Shown here: piece after piece, positions 1 through 7,651 of the stretch
Layout of the letters: each line of letters starts with the position of its first letter
Numbering within the stretch: position 1 is the first letter of the stretch
DNA from: Stramenopiles sp. TOSAG23-2
Taxonomy: Eukaryota > Sar
Length of the DNA: 19,907 nt
Direction of reading: 5' to 3'
Assembly: GCA_900128395.1 (NCBI GenBank)
Contig: LT649570.1
Location: 1 to 19,907, forward strand
Made by a program: the position numbers and the translations under genes
Notes under the pieces: generated by a model
Database searches by the model: none
What the model saw: the letters and a program-made list of their open reading frames with translations, nothing else
Told to the model about the DNA's origin: nothing

Positions 1-2
1 AT

Positions 3-788
3 TTAGAATTAATGCTTGAACCAGTTAAATTACCATGTTCACATTATCTCTGTAAAACATCTTGTGATAGATTATTAAGAATGAAAAAAGAACATCGAAA
101 ATGTCCGTTGTGTCGAGCTAATATTCCAAAAACATTTAATGCAGAAAACATTGATATTAAGATGTGTAAGAAAATTAAGAAATTCTTCCCAAACGAAGTG
201 AAAGAATTGCAACAAATTCAGAAGGAATTGAAAGAATTTGCATTGCCAAAATTAAGAATTAAATATGGAAATCACTATTCAAAAGTGAGAAATGCGAAAA
301 AGACAAAAAATAAAAAACATATAAATGAACACCGTTGGGATGCTTATGTGTTATTTTGTGATCCAACAAATAAAGATAGTAGAATAACAGATACATCGTT
401 CATAAAAGATGTCACTATGAATTTTAGCGCATATGTCAAAACAAAGTGGGGAAAGCGATATTTTAATGGCAAACGAAGTAAAGGTATTTTCAGTACCGTT
501 GGTATAGGTTGGGGTTATTTTGATTTTGATATTAAAATTCGATTTACTGATAGAATGAAATTACCTGATTTAGATTTCACACATGAATTGTGTTTTGAAA
601 GAGGTGGCGATGAGCATGAAATCGATTTAGATTTAACAGATTTTCAAGCATATTATGCAGGATTAATTGATAGAGAAAAATATCAAAAACACGTGAATAA
701 AGATATAATACTCTTTTTTTGTAGTAGTTGCGACTTTTTATTCTTCTTTTTCTATGTTATTAAAAAGAAGAAAGCCTTTACATTTTAA
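3..788 (+). CDS. RING finger plus YEATS domain protein, 5'-partial
   Basis: The frame is open to the left edge with no stop before the first Met at 12, so the N-terminus (including the first RING Cys pair) is probably outside the window. Numbering from that Met, the second half of a C3HC4 RING is visible: C9, H11, C14, C18, then C31-P-L-C34. The C14/C18 spacing is one residue longer than usual. A YEATS domain follows at about 82-208: I-K-Y-G-N at 83-87, H-R-W at 107-109, F-I-x-x-V near 130-134, the hallmark G-W-G-Y-F at 166-170, and H191-E-L. YEATS domains read acetylated or crotonylated histone lysines; RING domains recruit ubiquitin E2s. A chromatin-directed E3 ligase is therefore the inference. 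The last 25 residues are Phe/Lys-rich low complexity. The gene converges on CFAP57, with 178 bp between their ends. I am confident of both domains, less so of the function. Confidence 0.75.
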   Translation, partial: LELMLEPVKLPCSHYLCKTSCDRLLRMKKEHRKCPLCRANIPKTFNAENIDIKMCKKIKKFFPNEVKELQQIQKELKEFALPKLRIKYGNHYSKVRNAKKTKNKKHINEHRWDAYVLFCDPTNKDSRITDTSFIKDVTMNFSAYVKTKWGKRYFNGKRSKGIFSTVGIGWGYFDFDIKIRFTDRMKLPDLDFTHELCFERGGDEHEIDLDLTDFQAYYAGLIDREKYQKHVNKDIILFFCSSCDFLFFFFYVIKKKKAFTF

Positions 789-966
789 GATTAAAATATC
801 ATATTTTAAAAAGTGTAATGGTTATCATAGCAACGAATACTAGAAAGAGAGAGAACAAGATTTTTTTATACGGGACGTACTCTAATTGATTACGAATTTA
901 CGAATTTTAAAAATTTTCTTTTACATTTTTTTTTTATGATACCTTTTTTATATTAATAAAAATACT

Positions 967-3900
967 TCACACAAACACAAAACACAACAAAAACAAAAAG
1001 ATACGCGCATGCATATAGTACAATAACACAACACACACAATAAACACACACATACTTTTTTTTAAAATTGCTATTCTTAAAGATAGTTTAGCACCTCGTA
1101 AAACAAATGGTCCACCAATATTTTCTTCCAATCTTGAAATATGAGCTCGTAAACGTTTAATTTGTTGAGTTTGCATATCAATTTCTCGATCTGCATCTCT
1201 ACTTTTAATCATACCACCACGCCCACCTTGTTGATTTGCACCGCCTGGTGGTGGTGATGGTTGCATATTATCTGTTTGTGGTGCTGTTGGATTTGATTTG
1301 GAACGCATGGCTTTTGCAATTCTCAACTCACGCCTCAATTGATTAATTTCACCAGTTAATACAACACTTTCACGCATAAGTCGTACATTGTCTGCACGAT
1401 GTAGCTCCATATCTTTTGCTAATTTCCGCTTTAAACTTTCTACACTTTTTTCCAAATATTCTCTTTGGCGATTAAATTCTTGCTGAGCTGCTGCACTACC
1501 AGTTTTGCCTTCTTTATTACCAGCACTTTGTTTAACTTCACTATCTTGTACGTTCTTTTTGTATAACTTCGTTATACCTACCTTTAAACGTTTGTAACTA
1601 TCTATATCTTGGTATAACGAATGCAAATCAGCAGAGAAAGAAGCAATAATTTCCCCTGCTTCTTTTAACTTCAATTTCTGTTCATCCAATTCAACTTGCA
1701 TACCTTCCATTTTCAATCTTAATTCACCTATCATTAAATCTAATGCAGCATTACTTTTGTGGTATTGCTCCAATTCTTGATCCATTTCTTTAATTTGTTG
1801 TGCCATATCAGCAATTTCATTTTCACGTGGTTCAATTTGTCGTTTCAATTCTTTAATTTTGTAATCAAGAACGAATTTGAATTTCTCCAACTCTTGATTT
1901 TTCTTTTTTAAATCATAAATACGTTTCTCCTTATCTTGAATAGTTTCATCCCGTTCGTTAATTTCTTTTTTATGGCCTTGTATATCTTTTTCTAAGCCTT
2001 TGATTTTTTCATATAATTGTTGTTGTTTTTCAAGCATGGATTTCAATTCTTCCCGTTGATCTTCGATATCTTTTTGCAATGCGCTGAATTTTTTACGCAT
2101 TAAACCATTTTCACCTTTTAAACGCAACGTTGCATTTTTTTCAGCTGCAAGTTTACCTTCATATTTACGCTTTAATTCTTCAATTTCCGTATCCGCATCA
2201 TCTTCCACACTGCCTTTATTATCTTCAAATTCAGTTATCATGATTTCTTTCTCTTCCGTGATTTTTTGTTGCATTTCACTTTCCTCTTGCAATAAATTTT
2301 CATAATTTTCAGTCAACTCCCCTTGATGTTTTTGATGTGCTTCAATCAACATTTCATTCTTATCATCCCATTCTTGATTCATCTCATCTCGCTCTTGTAC
2401 TAGCTTTTCATAACGATCCACTTCTGCCTTTACCTTATGTTGGTAATTTGCTTCTAGCTCCTCCGTTTCACGGCCTTGGCGTTCTTTTAATGATTTGATT
2501 TTGTATTCGTATTCCAATTTCATATCATCTTTTTCCTCCATTAATAAATTATATTTTCGTTTATCTGCATCTAACTCTTGCGTAAACTTTTCAGTGACTT
2601 CTTTGATTTTTTCTGCATAGTTCATATCTTTAATTCTTAATTGATATTCATTGTGTAAAGTTAATTCTTCCACCTTTGATTTTAACTCATTCATCCTGCT
2701 TCTTTTTTCTTCTAAATCACTTTTTGTGACGAGAATTTCTTCTGCAAATGGTAATTGTTCCGTCGATTTACTTTTTTGATTTGATTGTTGTTTCTTTTTA
2801 TCAGTCAACTGAGCTTCCGCAACATTAAATACACCGATAGTACCATCCTCACCAACAGTAAATAGCCATTTATCATCTTGTGAGATACGAACACGTGTTA
2901 TTGGGCCACTATGGGCAACATATTCCACGAAATGCCCTGTAATAGGATACGAATAGACACGTAAACTACCAGGAACGCCATTATCGGTTACCCCGGCAAA
3001 TAACGTTCTGCCACTATTGGATAAGCACATTTGACCTAACGTTGCATTACTTTCTAATTCCTTTGATACGCTTCCGCTACCTTCCGTATCGTATTCAACA
3101 GTTTTAATTAATTTATCAGTACCTGCAGCAAGTGCTTCACCATTTGGTCCAATAGCTGCACTTGTGTACACTACACCTTTTTGATTTAATTCCCCAGTAC
3201 GAACACCTTTATTTAAATCCCAGCAAATTACACCACCATCCATACCAGCACTTAATAAACTAGTTCCAGATGGATCAAAATTTAATGATAATACTTTTTG
3301 ATTATGTCCACGTAATTGTGCAATACAAACAAATGTATAAAAGTTATATACATTTACTGCATTTCCAGCAGCAGCAGCAAATAAATCACCACCACGACTA
3401 AATTTGCATTCAATACAAGCTTTGATACTAAATTCTTTAAATGTACGAATATCATCCATTAATAAATTCATTAAACGTAATTTATCCGTAAATCCTACTA
3501 ATACATGCAAACCATTTGGATGCAATGCAATACTGCAGGGATCTTCCTCAAATGTTCTCATCAATTCCATCGTTTTATCGACGTAATTCCAAATTCGTAC
3601 ACTTTTATCTGCTGCACACGTAGCAATCAATGGCTTTCTGACACATACATCTAAACCAGTAATAATAGCACTGCCACTTAAATTTGGTTGATGCAATGGT
3701 GTTGATAACAACTCAAAATTTGTTTCACTACCTTTTCCTAAAATATCCAAATTAGATAATTGTAACAAATACATTTGTTTATCTTCAGTTGTTAATACTA
3801 AATTTTCTTCACTTGGGAAATTAATAGCCATGTTTTTAATTTGAGACCTGTTGTCGTCGATTTCTAACGTAGGACCACGTTTAAACGGTTCTCTTCCATC

Positions 3901-4737
3901 TTCCGACCGTTCAAAGCAGCGTACAATACCACCTTCCCCACCGCATATGAAACCTTTTGACCATACGGCAATACAGTTCACAACTGCACCATCATCCCCA
4001 GTTGTCCATTGTGTACGTAACTCTGCATTTTCAAACAATAATAATTGTGCATCATCCGTTGCAACAACTGCTTGGTCATCTGGCAACCATGCATGTGCTA
4101 AATAATTCTGTGGTTCCCGTTTGCTTAAATTTGGATTTACCGGTTTAAAAGCACCGTCTTGCACACGGAAAAATTTAATAATTGTATCACCAGTTACCAA
4201 TAACATACTTGGATCCTCCGGTGAAAAACTAACGTGGTATATTGGTGAATTTTGTGCATTAGACACTTTGTTTAATGCAATAATTTTACCTTTATCCATT
4301 GACCACAAAACTAATGTCCAATCTGGTGCACCACCTTGAGATAAAATGGTTTTATTATCTGAAAATGCTACGGAAACGTATTCATTTGATAAAACTTCTG
4401 ATGTACTTAATGTTTTCTTTTTACGTAAAAATTGTGTATCATATATATGTAACATAGCCCGTTCACCTTTTTCTGCAACAACAATTGCATTACGTCTTGG
4501 CGGCATGGCCATAGCTGTGATTTGACGTGCACCTGAACCATCCCATGGCGCCCCATTGATTAATTTTTGACGCCTATTTTCAATATTAAAAATAGCAACA
4601 TTATGACCTACTGGATGCACGACATTCCCTTCATCTAAATATAATATAGACGGTGCAACATCAACTTGTAAACCAAATAAATAATGTGGTGTGATTGACG
4701 TTTCTGGTTCCATTGGATTCTTTGCTTTTCCAGCCAT
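967..4737 (-). CDS. CFAP57: CFAP57 (WDR65/FAP57), cilia and flagella associated protein
   Basis: This is a 1256-residue protein, close to the usual CFAP57 length. Residues about 15-640 are WD40 repeats, including the family-typical stretch D-P-C-S-I-A-L-H-P-N-G followed by D-K-L-R-L-M-N-L-L, and a last repeat ending G-E-D-G-T-I-G-V-F-N. Residues about 665-1145 form a long charged coiled coil, followed by a Pro/Gly/Gln linker (about 1147-1180) and a short helix. In Chlamydomonas and other ciliates and algae, FAP57 helps assemble inner dynein arms and the regulatory region of the 96-nm axonemal repeat. The Met at 4737 is chosen because the family-like N-terminus follows directly; a duplicated Met lies 98 bp upstream out of frame. 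The final 25 or so residues, encoded by GT-rich DNA, are hydrophobic and unlike the family, so the true C-terminus is uncertain. No intron interrupts the body of the gene. Confidence 0.93.
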   Translation of the reverse strand: MAGKAKNPMEPETSITPHYLFGLQVDVAPSILYLDEGNVVHPVGHNVAIFNIENRRQKLINGAPWDGSGARQITAMAMPPRRNAIVVAEKGERAMLHIYDTQFLRKKKTLSTSEVLSNEYVSVAFSDNKTILSQGGAPDWTLVLWSMDKGKIIALNKVSNAQNSPIYHVSFSPEDPSMLLVTGDTIIKFFRVQDGAFKPVNPNLSKREPQNYLAHAWLPDDQAVVATDDAQLLLFENAELRTQWTTGDDGAVVNCIAVWSKGFICGGEGGIVRCFERSEDGREPFKRGPTLEIDDNRSQIKNMAINFPSEENLVLTTEDKQMYLLQLSNLDILGKGSETNFELLSTPLHQPNLSGSAIITGLDVCVRKPLIATCAADKSVRIWNYVDKTMELMRTFEEDPCSIALHPNGLHVLVGFTDKLRLMNLLMDDIRTFKEFSIKACIECKFSRGGDLFAAAAGNAVNVYNFYTFVCIAQLRGHNQKVLSLNFDPSGTSLLSAGMDGGVICWDLNKGVRTGELNQKGVVYTSAAIGPNGEALAAGTDKLIKTVEYDTEGSGSVSKELESNATLGQMCLSNSGRTLFAGVTDNGVPGSLRVYSYPITGHFVEYVAHSGPITRVRISQDDKWLFTVGEDGTIGVFNVAEAQLTDKKKQQSNQKSKSTEQLPFAEEILVTKSDLEEKRSRMNELKSKVEELTLHNEYQLRIKDMNYAEKIKEVTEKFTQELDADKRKYNLLMEEKDDMKLEYEYKIKSLKERQGRETEELEANYQHKVKAEVDRYEKLVQERDEMNQEWDDKNEMLIEAHQKHQGELTENYENLLQEESEMQQKITEEKEIMITEFEDNKGSVEDDADTEIEELKRKYEGKLAAEKNATLRLKGENGLMRKKFSALQKDIEDQREELKSMLEKQQQLYEKIKGLEKDIQGHKKEINERDETIQDKEKRIYDLKKKNQELEKFKFVLDYKIKELKRQIEPRENEIADMAQQIKEMDQELEQYHKSNAALDLMIGELRLKMEGMQVELDEQKLKLKEAGEIIASFSADLHSLYQDIDSYKRLKVGITKLYKKNVQDSEVKQSAGNKEGKTGSAAAQQEFNRQREYLEKSVESLKRKLAKDMELHRADNVRLMRESVVLTGEINQLRRELRIAKAMRSKSNPTAPQTDNMQPSPPPGGANQQGGRGGMIKSRDADREIDMQTQQIKRLRAHISRLEENIGGPFVLRGAKLSLRIAILKKSMCVFIVCVVLLYYMHARIFLFLLCFVFV

Positions 4738-4888
4738 GATTCTTTGTTATTATAAAGATATATATTTGATATATTTCTACTTATACGGTTGATTGACGTT
4801 TCTGGTTCCATTGGATTCTTTGCTTTTCCAGCCATGATTCTTTGTTATTATAAAGATATATATTTGATATATTTCTACTTATACGGTT
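4693..4888. repeat. Perfect 98-bp tandem duplication over the CFAP57 start
   Basis: Copy 1 is 4693-4790 and copy 2 is 4791-4888, with no differences seen. The unit holds the first 15 codons of CFAP57, its start codon and about 53 bp of upstream sequence. Copy 2 supplies a second ATG at 4835. Because 98 is not a multiple of three, that ATG reads out of frame into CFAP57 and stops at 4635. Confidence 0.95.
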
Positions 4889-5111
4889 GAAATCCTACCA
4901 ACTGTTTCACTGTTGTCTATTATCTTTCTCTATCTATATATATTGTGGAATACATGTATTAATATATATATTGGCATGCATTGTGATCTGCACATCTATA
5001 TTGATATACCTGCTGTATTGATAGAATAACTGAAAAACGGTCATGCCGCGATAACGATGAAAAAAATATTTCCTCAATCAACAGACAAAAAAAAAGACAT
5101 TACACACACGT

Positions 5112-5428
5112 CAGGTAAATAGCATTACAAAGTGTGTTCGACATAGGAAAAATTGTACTTGGTAGATATGCTTACTTTCGTAATGCTAAAACTATCGACA
5201 TAGGAAATATTGTACTTGGTAGACATGCTTACTTTCGTAATGCTATTAGCAGTTAAAACTATCGACATAGGAAATATTGTACTTGGTAGACATGCTTACT
5301 TTAGTAATGCTATTAGCAGTTATGCAGTTAAAGCAGTTGTTAGTTGTTAGCAGCTAAAACTATCGACATAGGAAATATTGTACTTGGTAGACATGCTTAC
5401 TTTAGCAGCTATTAATGCTATTCACCTG
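5112..5428. mobile_element. Putative 317-bp inverted-repeat-bounded element with an internal tandem array
   Basis: The ends are a 16-bp inverted repeat: 5112-5127 matches the reverse complement of 5413-5428 at 15 of 16 positions. Between them are four copies of a core of about 50-67 bp containing TCGACATAGGAAA and TGTACTTGGTAGA. The core starts at 5138, 5195, 5262 and 5363, giving spacings of 57, 67 and 101 bp. Copies 1-3 end in GTAATGCT, the reverse complement of part of the left terminal repeat, so several hairpins are possible. The region has no coding capacity. I see no convincing target-site duplication. It resembles a non-autonomous foldback or MITE-like element, but a locally expanded repeat is an alternative. 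The repeats are certain; the mobile-element reading is inference. Confidence 0.4.
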
Positions 5429-5576
5429 CTGTATTTAAGCCAGGACAGCGTTATATAAGATAGCATCAACATAGCATTAACATCCCGAATTTCAGAGTTT
5501 TAACGTGTAAGATTTTACAGTTTTAAGTTACCATACTGACTATTTATAGTGGGATAGGAATAATAATATCCGATAT

Positions 5577-5780
5577 TTAATAATTAGTAACTAGTTTAAT
5601 TATATATAAATGATGATTATTTTTAGATGATAAAAATTCTTGAGCTAATAGCAAGGGATTAGCACTATCTAGCGAAGAAGTCCTTTCCTCGTCAAAAAGC
5701 ATCAAAATCATAGCAAAAAGTGAGGGGATTGTAATGGAAAACATGAATTTTAATCTGAAAAGGTGGAGACTAGAGAGAGA
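5577..5780 (-). pseudogene. Possible decayed ABC-transporter ATPase fragment
   Basis: Translated on the minus strand, this short open segment reads like the second half of an ABC nucleotide-binding domain. A Leu-Ser-Ser with Arg 7 residues after the Leu sits where LSGGQ-x-x-R would be. A hydrophobic strand ending L-M-L-F-D-E follows (Walker B with the catalytic Glu), then R-T-S-S-L-D (D-loop), and 25 residues later L-V-T-N-Y where the switch histidine motif V-T-H-D is expected. The defects are a lost signature motif, four extra residues before Walker B, one extra residue before the D-loop, and His replaced by Asn. No Walker A part is present. It ends in TAA at 5577 and lies antisense to the 5' flank of the secreted gene. 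Chance resemblance is possible. Confidence 0.3.
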
Positions 5781-5786
5781 TGTATA

Positions 5787-5978
5787 AACATATATGTTAC
5801 AGATATATATCCACACAGATAGTAGAATCAATCGATATAATATTTCAAATATGAAAATAATCATTGCATTGCTTCTAACCATAACATATATGTTACAGAT
5901 ATATATCCACACAGATAGTAGAATCAATCGATATAATATTTCAAATATGAAAATAATCATTGCATTGCTTCTAACCAT
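5787..5978. repeat. Perfect 96-bp tandem duplication over the secreted-protein start
   Basis: Copy 1 is 5787-5882 and copy 2 is 5883-5978, identical as read. The unit contains the 5' leader, the start codon and the hydrophobic core of the signal peptide. As 96 is a multiple of three and no stop intervenes, the frame is open through both copies, giving candidate start codons at 5794, 5851, 5890 and 5947. Confidence 0.95.
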
Positions 5979-7314
5979 ATGCGTAGCTATTGCTACTGCA
6001 ACAACTGTGAAACAGCAAATACAACAATTAGCAGCTAGTAAATCACCAGCTGACAATATTATTGCACTTTTAGGACAAGTGAAAGAAACTTTGGAACATA
6101 TTGATGAGTCAAGTACTGCGCGTGGAGCAGAAAGGGAAAGACATTGTTTGAAAAGGGAAAAGATTATGGTCAATAGATTAAGTGCATTGAAACAAAAAGC
6201 AGGTATCAAAGACGATGATGAAGGTGATAAAAACGACGAGAAAGAACAAAGCAAAGCTGCAAATGCAGCTGCAAAGTTGGACCGTGCTATTAAAAAGCGT
6301 AAAGGAGATCGTTTATTACAACAGTTCCGTAGTACGAAATATTTAGCCGAGCGTTTGCAAGCAGGTTTCAGTGGGGATATGGAAAGTTACGCATTGGCAT
6401 CCAATGTACGCGATGCTGGTCATACTGCATTCGTTGAACATCAATCCAGATATAATTCATACACACATGTATTGGAAAGTATGGTATCCATTATGGAACA
6501 ACATTTTGCTAATGGAAAAAAAGAAGGAGATAACAAAGACGACAAGAAAGACAAAGTTTTGAAAGAACCAACTGCTTTGATCGAAGTAAGTGGCGACTCC
6601 GACGATTTAGAATGGGAATCAGCAGATGCACATCGTGTTCATACATATTTGTCCGAACTATTATCACAATTCGATAGGGAACAAGCCATGGAACATAGTA
6701 TTGAAGAGGCAATGTATGTAGCGCATGATGAAGCTATGCATAACAGAGATGCATCGAAAGAACGTTTAGATCATTTATTAAAGAAAATTAATGGTACTAA
6801 ACGTAGCATCGGCAAAGAATTGCGAGCATTAGGCTTTTCCCCGGATGGCAAAAAGTTAGGACTTGATGGCTCTAGCAAAAAGAGCAATGCCACAAAATTA
6901 AAAATGCCAGGCTCCGTCACTAAAGATGATATTGATAATACAGATAGTGAACTAAAAGCATGGAAACAGGAATGCGAAGAGCGCAAAGCTCAAGCGGAAA
7001 GTGCACGTAAAGAAAGAATCGCACAAATTAAAATGGTTGCAAGATTGGAGGAAACAATCATGGAAAGATTAATGATAGTAAAAAATACTTTAATGAAAAA
7101 AGAAGAAAAAGCAGTTGGAGAGGAAGGAACTGACAGTGTATTAGGACATAGTAACAACAAAGCACTTGGATTTGATGATGTTGCTAAAGCAGGTGCTATG
7201 AGTCAAGATGATAAAAATAGGGAAGCAGCAAAAAATAAAATTGCACAAGCCTTTTTAAAACATGCTAAAGCAACTAGTGACTCCAATCATTTATTACAAC
7301 CTGCAAAGGTGTAA
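5947..7314 (+). CDS. Secreted, charged, helix-rich protein of unknown function
   Basis: From the Met at 5947 the protein has 455 residues and begins with a textbook signal peptide: M-K, then I-I-I-A-L-L-L-T-I, with cleavage likely after the A-I-A-T-A region (about residues 16-19). The mature part is Ala/Lys/Glu-rich and predicted helical, with Lys/Asp low-complexity linkers (K-D-D-D-E-G-D and K-D-D-K-K-D). It has only two cysteines and no membrane segment, so it probably enters the secretory pathway as a soluble coiled-coil protein. I recognise no family. I chose this start because the frame also runs through an upstream tandem copy of the leader: starts at 5794 or 5851 would add an extra hydrophobic segment ahead of the signal peptide. 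The 3' end is also tandemly duplicated (7262-7486). AATAAA near 7535 could be a polyadenylation signal. Confidence 0.8.
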   Translation: MKIIIALLLTICVAIATATTVKQQIQQLAASKSPADNIIALLGQVKETLEHIDESSTARGAERERHCLKREKIMVNRLSALKQKAGIKDDDEGDKNDEKEQSKAANAAAKLDRAIKKRKGDRLLQQFRSTKYLAERLQAGFSGDMESYALASNVRDAGHTAFVEHQSRYNSYTHVLESMVSIMEQHFANGKKEGDNKDDKKDKVLKEPTALIEVSGDSDDLEWESADAHRVHTYLSELLSQFDREQAMEHSIEEAMYVAHDEAMHNRDASKERLDHLLKKINGTKRSIGKELRALGFSPDGKKLGLDGSSKKSNATKLKMPGSVTKDDIDNTDSELKAWKQECEERKAQAESARKERIAQIKMVARLEETIMERLMIVKNTLMKKEEKAVGEEGTDSVLGHSNNKALGFDDVAKAGAMSQDDKNREAAKNKIAQAFLKHAKATSDSNHLLQPAKV

Positions 7315-7486
7315 AAAACATATATGTGGTGCCGTGCCGGTCTCTAGTGTGGATAGAGTGTGTATAAAATATTGATGCTAAAGCAACTAGTGACTCCAAT
7401 CATTTATTACAACCTGCAAAGGTGTAAAAGTATATATGTGGTGCCGTGCCGGTCTCTAGTGTGGATAGAGTGTGTATAAAATATTG
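7262..7486. repeat. Imperfect 113/112-bp tandem duplication over the secreted-protein stop
   Basis: Copy 1 is 7262-7374 and copy 2 is 7375-7486. They hold the last 18 codons or so, the TAA stop and the start of the 3' UTR. They differ just after the stop (a run of six A plus C, against four A plus GT), at a small indel and substitution. The second copy lies beyond the stop and is not translated. Confidence 0.93.
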
Positions 7487-7651
7487 TGTATTTTACTAAT
7501 TATTATTAATTTTTAAAAATATATGAGATGTACGATATTAATAAAATACGAAAAAGGTAAAAAAATGAAAATCTGATGACCACATCATATACATAATATC
7601 ATAAATAAAATATTGATGTATGATACAAATAATCATTAACCAAAAATATTT
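7315..7651. other. Convergent intergenic region, secreted-protein gene and PG-rich gene
   Basis: This stretch of 337 bp between two 3' ends is about half occupied by the duplicated end of the secreted-protein gene (to 7486). The rest is AT-rich with AATAAA-type hexamers near 7535 and 7602, plausible polyadenylation signals for the plus-strand gene. I see no gene. Confidence 0.6.

Larger units (their letters stand above)
4738..5946. other. Divergent intergenic region between CFAP57 and the secreted-protein gene
   Basis: This stretch of 1.2 kb holds both 5' flanks, so promoters for both genes must lie here, but I see no defined core element beyond TA-rich tracts near each start. Identified contents are the second CFAP57-start copy (to 4888), the inverted-repeat-bounded cluster 5112-5428, the possible ABC-ATPase remnant 5577-5780, and the duplicated leader 5787-5946. 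In 4889-5111 and 5429-5576 I see nothing that can be assigned. Confidence 0.7.

Noticed and set aside
693-724. Very short intron (GTGAAT to TTTTTGTAG) near the RING-YEATS 3' end
   Set aside because: It is about 32 bp, shorter than normal introns, and no coding continuation is improved by removing it.
4635-4835. A separate 66-residue minus-strand gene starting M-A-G-K
   Set aside because: It is only the duplicated CFAP57 start read out of frame into CFAP57.
4881-4900. tRNA-like T-arm (GGTTGAAATCC)
   Set aside because: No matching acceptor or anticodon arms upstream; the upstream sequence is the duplicated CFAP57 flank.
5138-5421. CRISPR-like array
   Set aside because: There are only four copies with irregular spacing, no regular unique spacers, and the setting is a eukaryotic nuclear genome.
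5188-5421. Tandem spliced-leader RNA genes (TACTTG followed by GTAGAC looks like a donor)
   Set aside because: No Sm-type site or terminator run follows, copies are few and uneven, and strand alternation does not suit polycistronic transcription.
5781-6254. Long minus-strand ORF across the duplicated leader and the secreted gene
   Set aside because: It is antisense to a gene with a clear signal peptide, and its repeated part comes from the DNA duplication. Only its final segment (5577-5780) was kept, as a possible remnant.
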